Assembly (NCBI RefSeq): GCF_000003605.2
Contig: NW_003116498.1
Location: 11,607 to 33,059 of the forward strand
DNA: 21,453 nt
From: Saccoglossus kowalevskii
Taxonomy: Eukaryota > Hemichordata > Enteropneusta > Harrimaniidae
Reading direction: 5' to 3'
Translations under genes and position numbers: made by a program
Shown: in pieces, positions 12,321 through 21,453 of the stretch
Layout of the letters: every line of letters starts with the position of its first letter
Position numbering within the stretch: position 1 is the first letter of the stretch
The notes under the pieces: generated by a model
The model's database searches: none
Told to the model about the DNA's origin: nothing
What the model saw: the letters and a program-made list of their open reading frames with translations, nothing else

Positions 12321-12635
12321 GCAGACAGGGATGTAAGTCTGAACTGTCTATTTGTGTTGACACAGGCAGACACAGATGTCAGTGTGAACCGGCTATTTAT
12401 GTTGACGCTGGCAGAAGCAGATGTCAATGTGAATCGGCTATCTATGTTGACGCAGGAAGACGCAGATGTCAGTGTGAACCGGCTATTTATGTTGACGCAG
12501 GCAGACGCAGATGTCAGTGTGAATCGGCTATTTATGTTGACGCGGGCAGACGCAGATGTCAGTGTGAACCGGCTATTTGTGTTGACCCAGGCAGGCTCGG
12601 AAGTAAGTGTGAACCGGCTATTTATGTTGACACAG
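12321..12635 (-). repeat. 45-bp minisatellite overlapping the GT8 gene stop codon
   Basis: Full 45-bp units start at 12341, 12386, 12431, 12476, 12521 and 12566. A partial unit begins at 12611 and a half unit at 12321. Inner units differ at only a few positions (GAACCGGC versus GAATCGGC at the start); the edge units (12341, 12566) are more diverged. Plus-strand CTA is kept in every unit (12348, 12393, 12438, 12483, 12528, 12573, 12618). On the minus strand each is TAG, and the 12618-12620 copy is the GT8 gene stop. Because 45 is a multiple of three, other frames remain open along the whole array and create long apparent ORFs on both strands (12269-12790 minus; 12299-12778 and 12354-12812 plus), which are artefacts. 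Confidence 0.92.
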
Positions 12636-15600
12636 AGTCCCGTGGTAGAAATCGTTACATGCACAGTACCAGTCAGTCCGGTTCTCAGCATTCTGACAAA
12701 CGCCATGCCCGGAACACTCAGATGGTCGGTACTTTTTCCACGCTTTGGAAAATGTCCCAAATTCCATCCATGGTTTAGCTGTAAAGACATTCCAAAAATA
12801 GTTTTTTACTGACCTGCATGGCTTCCAGTTCCCCGTAATTTTCGTGGGTTTCACATATTGCCTCTACAATAGAATTTTTTTTTTCACCGATGCCTTTGTA
12901 AAAACGTGAAAAATACCCATTATGTTGATTAAAATGATTCAATAAAAACTCACGTTTTCCGCTCCAGTGAATGCTCCCACGTATACCACTGAAGTTGTCT
13001 AACATCACAGACGAAGGAAATCGACTCCATATATCACTCAGCCGATCCCATTTATTGTAATATACAAGTTGAAAAATGGATTGACAATCTAATTGCCATA
13101 GCGGATGTCGACTTTCAGTTTGCTGTATGTAAAGAAACATTTAGAGCTAATTTAGGTTAAGCGCAATATAAATGTTCATTATTATTATTATTATTATATA
13201 CTTTAGGATAATTCATAATCTAGTTTGTGTGATCACCATGATCAGACAATAATATTAAAAATAATCACAAATTTAAGACAAGTATCTAAATAGGCGAAAC
13301 TCTTGTTTTCTCGCCAGAAAATACAGACCTATGGATATTAAAAACTTACCTTAATCAGCCAGAATTCTACTTCATCGACCAAGTTGTGTTCTCGATAATA
13401 ATTTAAATCCATCACAAACAACCCTGCGCTGAATGTATTCAGTGATCCATTTATATACGTGCCGAATCTGAGATAGCAAGAAATCATAGTAAATTGGAAT
13501 ATGAAAATAGCTCGGTTTGTTATGTAGGCATATGTAACACTACGATAAAAACTTTCCGTTTTTGACACTTTGAAGTTCTTTCGATTTTGGGGAGAAAAAA
13601 ACCTGTAAAAACTGATTTTGACAAGATAATTCAGAAATTTATATTAAGAGAAATTCATAACAAAATATATTTCGTACGCACTCAATAATTTTTATAATTA
13701 CCGATTACACAAGAATATTACAGAAAAAGATAATTTCCTATATTTTCTATATTTTGCCTGTTATTTGTCTTAAATTATGACTGAATAAGCTGAATAAACT
13801 ATGTAGTGTGTTCAACAACTCATGTATGAACAATAACTTTAATAGATATGATTTTACTTGGTAAAAATATTGTATTTTTCTGCATAAAAACGAAAGAATT
13901 TCACAATGTCAAAAACGGAAAGTCTTTATGTTATGCAGTGTTATGTAAATGACGCATTCATAGTGTCGGCTCTCTTTAGGAGATACTATCTACACGACGA
14001 TTGTTGTCATTGTAAATTGCTAATTCTTAATAACTCAACTTTTGAAGTAGATTTGGCTCACGAATTAAACGGAAGTTTCAAAGTATTTTTGAATCAGGCA
14101 ATGACGACAAAGCCTGTTTTATTATTTAAGTAGTATATTAGCTGAATGTGACGTGCACTGAGGTAAACGTGTCGAATTTATGACACATTTATGACATAAA
14201 ATTATATTGAAATGCATATTATGGAATATAAGACCACATAACCTAAAAGTGTTTAGTATACATATAACGGCAATCTTTGTTTTTATTTTGGAAATTCATC
14301 TCCAACTTCGATGCTGCGGACTGCGCGGAGAATTCACCATATTTCTGGTGGCTGTTATGCAGATAATATTCGTCAGTTCACAGTCATTAATACACTGGGC
14401 ATGTTTCAACAAGATCCAGTGCCTGCCTGTCGTGACAATGTCGCGGTGTCTTTCCAACTTTCTTTTTGCTGTAACCAAGGTTTCAACAATTCTATGCATA
14501 TACACAGGTCCATGTACTAGTATATACGACATAGGGGGCGCTGTCTCAAGACCAGTAAGACTATTATTACCTTTTGTGGTAGATCGGGGAAACGTCTCTT
14601 AATATGAAGTCTTTTTCGTAACTAGATAGCCTGGCGACGGCTTGGAACGGTGTCTTGTGTATTTTGGATTCCGCCCAAAGGTCTTCGATTGGAGATAACA
14701 CTAATGTGTCAGCATCGATGAAAATGACCTTTGACACACCTGGTAGTAACCTGAAGAGAGTCAGTACTGATAACGTTGGCAAGATGGCAAGTATATTTCT
14801 CAGTAGCTCAAAATGTTGGTGACATATGGCGAAACATTATCTCTAACTAGATGTAATACACAATTAACTTTATTTTATTGTGGTATATAAAAACCGTTGC
14901 AAAATTGTCATTTTATAACTACTATTTGACTTTAAAAAACACACACAAACTGCCAGTAAACAAAAAAAACCATCCACATCATACTGTTGAATAATACTAA
15001 AATGATTTCTCACAAGTAATCGTTCAGTGTTCGAAAGTCTTTAATCATCTTTCGTGATACAAAACTTTCGGTGTGTTTTCGAAATATACATTATATACTC
15101 ATTTACTTACTACTACCGTATGTTATATGAATTTAAGGAATGTGTACATAACTTTAAATTCATAATACACGTGTTTGTATGGCACATTACGTGATATCAA
15201 CATTGCCAGCATATAAACAAGGTTATCGGTCAAACAGGATATACTGTATATATTTACCAAGTATATCACATACTATATGGATAATTTTACCAATACTGTA
15301 TTAGTTATACCAACCTGTGCAGATAAGCCCTTGCATAGTTACACACACTACTCAGACGCCGTGCCATGAATATCTTAGTCCAGGCCGCTCGTATATTCGT
15401 TGAAATAATAGAGTCAGTAAACTGCGTTACTTGCAACTGAATTTTAATAATAGGTTGGTGATAATTATATGCAAATAATGAAACTATTCTATGATTAGCT
15501 AAACAACACAACAACAATAAGACAATACTCGAATAGCGTATAACGCCCTCAATGTCATTCCACTGAAACGTATGTTTACCAAATATTAAAGGGCGATGGT

Positions 15601-17133
15601 CATCTCGCCGCGCATGCGTGACATTTGTGTTAATAAACATTGATTTTCCAACAATCCAATGCGTTTTTCTATTGAAATCCCGAGTACGAATTTTGACCTG
15701 GACGTGACTTGCACGCCGGTGATTCCTTCTGATACCTACACAAAATTACCCAAATAAAGTTCGGTAACCTTCAATTTGTATTCGATGGTCTGAACAGCAA
15801 TTCGCAAGAGCTGTTTACATGACCCATATCTCGCGCATGCGTGGCGCGACGACCACTGCCATTAACTACTTACGGTTTTGTTAATCCGGATGTCGTTACA
15901 TTCCAGATATTGCAACAGATTATCAACTGGATAATCACACACTACGATGTGTATTCGGATATTGTCGAGATTTCTTGTATTTGCTAATATTGAATGGATT
16001 AAAGGTGGAAGGCCTGGTGGACAAGATGCACAATTGAAATAATACAGCGTGAGGAGAAGATGGGATTACGTAGTTATTAAAAGACAAACATAGACAAGAA
16101 AAAAGCAAAATAACACTGATATGTTTACACTATCAGCAATGTGTCATTTTCGCCACTGATGGCGTTTCGTGCGGCAGTCTTCAGTCTATATATATACATA
16201 TCTTATTCCAGCTATAAACGGTTGTTTGCGTATGCTGATGTCAATTGTAGGCGTCCGCCGCCGTACATATTTATTTGTCATATTATTTAAACGCACATCT
16301 GCACAGTTTCCCATCGAAACGCCATCAACGACAATGAGATTTCGCGATTCGACGATGATTGCGAGATCAAGTTTGATCCCACATATCATACACGATTACC
16401 TTGAATATATTGAAAGTCGGCAGCTATGACAACGTTGACTTCATTGGCTACATTGTTACTATGACGATTGGTGTCTGTGAGCACACTACTTGGAACTACC
16501 TCAGGTTGCCTACTTGCTGACGCTATGGTGACGTAACGTATAATCCATACATACATGCACGCAGCAAACAGGAGTATGGATAATGAGAATATTATCGAAA
16601 GCCTAAGGCGTAAGAAAATACAAATTCATTACTTTGTTGAATACAATTATGAATATGGGATAGAATTTAAAGGAGACGAAGCAGTGTAGTCAGTGTTTAT
16701 TTGCCTGTATGAGTTCTTGTATCGCTTGTAACTAAATAAACGCGCGTTTGAGTTCAGAATTGTATAGAACATTCCATCTCAATACGCTGATATGAGGGAT
16801 TATCTCTTGAAATATTTACGTAAATGAAATATTGCAAACTGTAAATAAATATTTAAAATAGCGTCTGAAAAAAAAGTAAGTTACAGATTGTCGCAGAAAC
16901 TTTACCAAATGGATTAGGACTTGACAACCAAGCCATGACCAGCCGGGCTTACATACATTAACATCTCCTGTCATAGATTTAAAGCATTTTTAAACATCAT
17001 ATTTAGACTGAGCATGCGCGCTGATGTTTGTAATGCGACATCTAAGTTGTACTTACCTAGGTCCCCGCCTGGAGCAGACAAACATTGCACCTTGAATGTA
17101 AATTGCGGACGTCTCTCTCTTATTTTGACTCAT
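12618..17133 (-). CDS. Type II membrane GT8 glycosyltransferase with C-terminal EGF-like module
   Basis: This gene is complete and encodes 389 residues. Exons on the minus strand are 17057-17133, 16400-16602, 15874-16013, 15315-15436, 14571-14750, 13350-13467, 12954-13122 and 12618-12778. They total 1170 nt, all junctions are GT/AG and the phases match. The start is ATG at 17133, the first after an in-frame TAA; a second ATG at 17085 could also serve. A short basic N-terminus precedes a signal anchor at about 27-47 (LSIIFSLSILLFAACMYVWII), so the catalytic part faces the ER/Golgi lumen. GT8 motifs in order are VNVVIAADFQYIQG, LPPLIHSILANTRN, CNYARAYLHRLLPGVSKVIF, the metal-binding IDADTLVL (D193, D195), FSAGLFVMDL, LDCQSIFQLVYYNKWDRLSD and HWSGKPKPW (H332-W340). 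They resemble GLT8D and plant GATL enzymes. Residues 355-389 then form an EGF-like module (CSGHGVC, then CAC, last Cys 386) with an N-glycosylation site NRT at 369. The donor sugar and acceptor cannot be read from sequence. The usual FNAG motif reads FSAG. The stop codon lies in a 45-bp minisatellite. Confidence 0.9.
13178..13197. repeat. (ATT)n microsatellite
   Basis: This is a short ATT triplet run in an intron-side position just upstream (on the minus strand) of exon 12954-13122. Confidence 0.85.
13538..13940. repeat. Inverted repeat pair with arms of about 50 bp in the GT8 intron
   Basis: The left arm at 13538-13588 and the right arm at 13886-13940 are reverse complements with a few mismatches. 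The 17-bp core ACTTTCCGTTTTTGACA (13551-13567) pairs perfectly with 13907-13923. About 300 bp lie between the arms. The layout fits a small non-autonomous DNA transposon, or a hairpin in intron 5 of the GT8 gene. I saw no target-site duplication by eye. Short frames beginning MSKTES on both sides come from this pair and are not genes. Confidence 0.6.
14305..14480 (+). pseudogene. Decayed Tc1/mariner-type transposase fragment
   Basis: The plus-strand frame from 14311 contains ISGGCYADNIRQF followed by MFQQDPVPACRDNVAVSFQ (FQQD at 14404-14415). This resembles the FQQDxAPxHxA block around the second catalytic Asp of Tc1/mariner-like transposases, preceded by the usual Y-x-x-x-(I/L) helix. The histidine of the motif is lost (Cys), no flanking transposase blocks remain in frame, and the piece sits in intron 5 of the GT8 gene in the opposite orientation, less than 100 bp from exon 14571-14750. 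It is a fossil fragment; the assignment rests on one motif. Confidence 0.42.
15600..15850. promoter_or_regulatory. Two GCGCATGCG-containing elements in GT8 intron 3
   Basis: Near-identical blocks ATCTCGCCGCGCATGCGTG (from 15602) and ATATCTCGCGCATGCGTGGC (from 15826) lie in intron 3. The core resembles half or full NRF1 sites (consensus YGCGCAYGCGCR). CpG-containing motifs like these stand out in AT-rich DNA. They may be regulatory or part of a small repeat. Confidence 0.25.
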
Positions 17134-19204
17134 TTAAACGCATACTGGTCTATAAATGTCGCCAGTTGCATCCACCTCTGTATATCCGGTGCTTCATAGT
17201 ACTCACAATTGTTTGTCATTCCTTCATGCTTACTAATCAGGGACATTAACAACTCAATGAAACGAACACTATATAGAACATGACTCTACACGACCTAGGA
17301 ACAACATATTTTTAATTATTTTATTTAAAAATGCAGTCAAGTATGTGAGAAATTCTTTGGCACATATTTACAGTTTATAAAAAACAAACATCTGTTTATA
17401 TCTGTATAAAAACACAAAGTCATAAAATAACTTTCAACTTGTCAAAATAATTCTATATAAAGTTAAATAAAGCAAATAACAGACAATGACACAGTTATAT
17501 TAATAACTTGTGCCACTAAAGAGAAAACAGAAAGAAGAAATAGCCATAGCAAACTGTTTGTATAGTAAAGTAGTGGCTGTGAATTTAAATGTATACACAC
17601 GCCAAATATACAATGCGTCATAATGAAAGAAACAATCATATCTTTAAAACGCAGTCTACTGAAACATATTCTCTACTGTACATTGTAATCAACTTGAATA
17701 TCAAAACAGCTGTTTTGGAATTATTCATTTGAATATCATCAATATATATATATTCAGTATTAAGTACTCGTTGCCATCCAAATTGTTCTAGTATTAAACA
17801 AAAGAAAACAAAACAATCCGCATATTTGATTCAGCAAACAATAAAAAGGCAATAATAGTACATGTTTAACCGATCGAACGCTTGTTAGATGGCCCCTGCT
17901 TCGCAATTAACGCCAACGTGCTACTCCCTAAACGTGACTGAACACGTACTGAGTAAATACGATCTTTGAATAATTGATTCGGCGTGGTTAAATTGTGAAC
18001 AAAACTATCATTTATATTATATTGTTGAATTAGATTCTCGAATAAAGGACTGATAGATGGTATAGAATGGATATTTCGAACAGATTATTTTTTTCAGTTT
18101 GGTGATCATGCAGATGTTTTGGTTGGTTCTCTATATTTTTTTTTTAGAAATAATTGTCTAGCCGAAACGGAGGAGACTTGAATATATGAGATATGAGTGA
18201 AAACGAATACAAATGTAACATCCGTGCCATTTACAAAGAACACGAATAAGATAAAATGATAAAAAGAGATGGAAAGGAAAAATTTAAGTGTAACATTCGG
18301 CATGTTAGGTTTGTAAATCATTAACTTGTTCCCGAATGTTATGTTCAGGATGTGAATAGTTATGAAATAGTGTTTAGTGCATGCGATGACCATGCAGTTA
18401 CTGGATGAATCTGGCAATCTCAAAGCAATATTTACTGGTTGATGTATACAAAAACGTTTTCAATAAAAGTTAGCTGTAAATCTTTTTTTTTTCTGGACAG
18501 AAATTACAAATCTTTAAAAACACACCATAAACTGTTACAGTCAACGTAAGTGTGTGGAAAGCGTAAATGTTTCCTGGTACCCAAAATCTATCCCGCTTCA
18601 ATATCTGATATGTATTTCACATTCAGGCATTCACATTTGTTTAAATATAATTAAAATTCCGTAATAAATATAAGATATATTTGAATTTTCACATAATATT
18701 TATAAAAAAACTATGATAAATATAAATTGTTTGCATATATATTAAAGACACACTGGCATCAAAACTGCGCATGCGCATATTTATATTCTGTTGTTATTGT
18801 ACGTATGTTGCCTGGATGGTTTTATATAAATCACACAAACTACACAGTTAACTAGTGCCTTTTTTCGACTGGAAAAGTCATCATAGTGTATTCCTTGTAT
18901 TAGTCAGCTGACGTGACGAATGCGCAGTACGTTCTGACGACAGTGTTCCTTTAACAGACTCGCATTCAGCTTTTCTTTCTTATTCACTGATAACAATATT
19001 TTGAGGATGTTGAATACTTATTTTTTCGACACTGCATCTCGATAAAACATTATAGTATGATTTTCCATGAAATAAACTTTGTTTTGGCAACAAATGTACT
19101 ACTACTACTCTCAAATACAAAGACGTGAGGAGAAATATTAATGTACGAGGCGGTCGATGTCTTAGAATAAAAGCACGTGTGAGGGCGCTGCTCAATATTA
19201 GGCC
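17134..19204. other. Spacer between GT8 gene 5' end and receptor gene 3' end
   Basis: This spacer should contain the GT8 promoter (just after 17133) and the receptor 3' UTR (just before 19205). I found no convincing coding block; the open frame at 18106-18423 (minus) is low-complexity and AT-driven. An NRF1-like palindrome lies at 18766-18777 and a T-run near 18484. I could not identify a clear minus-strand polyadenylation signal close to 19205. Confidence 0.5.
18766..18777. promoter_or_regulatory. Perfect NRF1-type palindrome TGCGCATGCGCA
   Basis: This 12-bp palindrome equals the known NRF1 consensus (YGCGCAYGCGCR). It lies 1.6 kb upstream of the GT8 start and about 430 bp past the receptor stop, so which gene it serves, if any, is unclear. 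It is CpG-bearing within strongly AT-rich surroundings. Confidence 0.35.
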
Positions 19205-21398
19205 CTATAAATGGATGGTATTTTCGTTATTGTCGCAATCTGCATATGAATGTGAAAGATCGTTGAGTAGCTGCCTTCCAAATTGATACTCTTGCTGCTC
19301 TGGTGATGTTATTAGAGTGTTTTCCGGTGTTGGTGTTCGCCGGAGTTGGAAATTACTCGTCCAATTGGAAGTGGTATTGTCTCTTGTTTGAATTATATCG
19401 AGGTCGGGTTCTCTGATGGGATTCGCCAGAACCCTGTCGTAGTACCGATGGTCATGGTAATCTACGGGCGGATAACTCGCCGGCTGTGACTGCGATTGAG
19501 AGCTGGATTCTGAAATTATTTTTGAAAGAACCATTTTCAGAGAAGATATATGGGCGGATGGGTCGCTTGATTGTAATTGTTGCCCGAGACCGATTTGCTG
19601 CATTGGTGGGGGAATTTCGGGAAGAGTATTTTGATTCTGCACGGGAACATTAGTTGCCGAGTATCGTATAGAATCATGAATATGTCGGTCGCTATCGAAG
19701 TATGTATCTTGAAGTGACGACGGAGAAAGAACAAGCATTTCTGAACTGACATCATTTTGATATGACGACATACTATTCCGGTCTTCGCTTTGGTAACTAC
19801 TCAACTCTTCCTCTACTTCTTCACCTATTGCTGAATGTATTGGTTTGAAGTGTGTCTCCGAGTGCGACGATGATATGATAGACGGGGCGTCTCGAAACCG
19901 TACTTGTCTGGGCATATATCGTGGACTGGACGTTGGAATGTCATGTATACTACTGATAGAATCATTGTAGTGGCTGTCCATCACTCCATTTAGTGGTCGT
20001 CGCACTGGTGAATGACAATTGGCAATTTGATCAACTTTCATTTCAAACACTCTTTCCAATATATGCTCGTTTTCCAACGTTGGGTTTCTTTCTTTTCGTT
20101 TCATGATACGTTTTCTGAAATTTTGTAATGTTAGAAATCAAATGAATAAATTATTGTATGATATGTTAAATTATTGTATGTAATGTATGTGTTGTCATAA
20201 CGACCAGTTAGTACGAGCTTCCTTTGTTCTTACCTGTATTGCCAGTAAGTAACTGACAAAATAATGATAACAACACCGCATACGCCGATCGCAATAGTAG
20301 CATATAACAAATTCATACCAATATCGTCCATAGTGTGATCTAGACATGAATAAACCGTGCATAAATTTATGAATCGTTAAACATTACATACATACATATA
20401 GCCAGATATCTGGTTGGATACACTGCATAATGATTGCTAAAGACATATAAAGTATCACAAATTGATGTTTCCTAACAAATAATAAACGCACAGAACTGAA
20501 CATTGTCGTTCTTCATAACCGGGGTATTTTCAGCACGCACAAGAAACTAAAACGCTGGTATTATAATATATCATGCCTAACAATGTGATTAACTGCTATG
20601 CATTTACTTACCTGATTTGAGACAAGCAGCATCGGATGTCGACCCAACTAATTTTGTATTGGGATAATCCTCAGAACACGCTTTACACCATGGGTTCATG
20701 TCGGACTGTTTATAAAATCCCAGTGGACATGGATCGCATGGTTCCACGCCATGATAAGATTGGTATCCAGCGTCACATAGCTCTACATACACATACAATA
20801 AAAATATATGCATAATTACACGTAATCAAAATAATCCTCTCTGACAGAATATAATATAAGTTACCCGCGACTCACCTAAACACATTGTAATGTTGTCTCC
20901 TCCTTGTCCGAATGTGACAGTCCCTTCCGGACATTCTAAACAGCCAAATTGTCCAGTCTTCTCTTGGTATGTATCCTGACCACACAGAAGACATGCGCTC
21001 TGGTCTTCGTTTGTAAACGTTCCGCTGGGACAGACAGCTATGAAAATTGTAATCAAAATTACAGTGGACAGATTATATAATGTTTCAATGTATTGAATTA
21101 CGATGTAGATCAGCAAGGTGTCCATTTTAACTCACATCTAATATAACGACTAAAACAGCGCTTGATGTACGCCGTGTACTTACCACACTCTCCGTTCGTC
21201 GCGGGGACTTCCCCGTCCATGCACACCAGTATGACGTCACTCACAATAACACCGCCAATATCCAGTGAATACGTATACCCATCAACTTCCAGGTCTAACC
21301 CGGATGTGATTAAATCATCCAGCGATTCCTGTAAGTCTTCCGCAAGAACATTAGTTTCGTCTTGAAGACCCGAAGAGTTTGTTGGCAATGTACCATTT
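19205..21398 (-). CDS. Single-pass membrane receptor with GCC2/GCC3 (ephrin-receptor-like) Cys-rich repeats, 5' partial
   Basis: Exons on the minus strand are 21184-21398, 20876-21037, 20612-20782, 20234-20339 and 19205-20114. All have GT/AG sites and agreeing phases (mostly phase 1, usual for extracellular modules). The 5' exons lie outside the window. The first exon encodes an acidic membrane-distal segment (NVLAEDLQESLDDLITSGLD) with sequons NGT and NSS, ending DGEVPATNGECG. Two GCC2/GCC3-type modules follow: CPSGTF...CLLCGQDTYQEKTGQFGC and CDPCPLGFYKQ...WCKACSEDYPNTK. Exon 20234-20339 carries the transmembrane helix (MNLLYATIAIGVCGVVIIIL) followed by WQYRKRIMKRKER, a basic stop-transfer sequence. 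The last exon is a long, mostly disordered cytoplasmic tail of about 300 residues, rich in Ser, Gln, Pro and Tyr, ending NTIHL. There is no kinase domain. I recognise the modules but not a named orthologue; SVEP1-like or other invertebrate scavenger or adhesion receptors are possible. The function is unknown. Confidence 0.9.
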
Positions 21399-21453
21399 CT
21401 TGATTGAAATTAAACATACGGTATGTGCGTGTTAGATGCATGGTTTGACTAAT

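Larger units (their letters stand above)
13468..14570. other. GT8 gene intron 5 (1.1 kb), repeat-laden
   Basis: This is the longest intron of the GT8 gene. It holds the inverted repeat pair and the transposase fragment described separately; otherwise it is AT-rich with no coding signal. The other introns of this gene are 175-564 bp. Confidence 0.7.

Noticed and set aside
12299-12812. Long plus-strand frames of 152 and 159 residues with a Cys-rich 15-residue repeat, and a 173-residue minus-strand repeat frame
   Set aside because: They are produced by the 45-bp minisatellite, whose length is a multiple of three; the true coding frame is the GT8 gene ending at 12618. No splice or family evidence supports them.
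13906-14133. Plus-strand frame of 75 residues beginning MSKTES
   Set aside because: Its start comes from the inverted-repeat arm; the rest has no similarity I recognise and sits in a GT8 intron.
18106-18423. Minus-strand frame of 105 residues with hydrophobic stretch
   Set aside because: The Phe/Ile/Val run comes from AT-rich DNA. There is no upstream exon, no splice logic and no family signature.
19537-19755. Minus-strand frame of 72 residues overlapping the receptor tail
   Set aside because: It is an out-of-frame shadow of the receptor's last exon, which is open for 303 codons in the correct frame.

Overview
This is eukaryotic, metazoan nuclear DNA. It is AT-rich and has long non-coding stretches. 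Small exons are flanked by consensus GT/AG splice sites, and the encoded proteins are animal families. The most likely source is an invertebrate; the exact phylum cannot be settled from the sequence. There is no sign of bacterial operons, CRISPR, rRNA or tRNA genes.

Three protein-coding genes lie head-to-tail on the minus strand. I rebuilt each by joining exons whose splice phases agree. (1) A SEC14-like lipid-transfer protein (CRAL-TRIO plus GOLD) starts with ATG at 10368 and runs down to 577 in 11 visible exons. A 5.4-kb first intron separates exon 1 from the rest, and the last coding exon lies beyond base 1. (2) A complete 8-exon gene (17133 to 12618) encodes a 389-residue type II membrane glycosyltransferase of family GT8. 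It has an unexpected C-terminal EGF-like module, and its stop codon lies inside a 45-bp minisatellite. (3) The 3' part of a single-pass membrane receptor (21398 to 19205, five exons) has ephrin-receptor-like cysteine-rich (GCC2/GCC3) repeats outside, one transmembrane helix and a tail of about 310 residues inside. Its N-terminal exons lie beyond 21453.

The rest is introns and spacers. 1-576 holds a 26-bp tandem repeat and a second, degenerate tandem repeat. A related dispersed repeat occurs at about 2139-2260 and 5145-5265. The GT8 gene's fifth intron carries an inverted-repeat pair and a decayed Tc1/mariner-type transposase fragment. 9050-9300, in the SEC14L intron, is a GC-richer block open in several frames whose origin I could not identify. 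The spacers at 10369-12320 and 17134-19204 contain no convincing gene, only candidate promoter motifs.

The three genes do not obviously form one pathway. The GT8 enzyme (secretory pathway lumen) and the receptor (cell surface) both belong to the secretory or surface system; the SEC14L protein is cytosolic.
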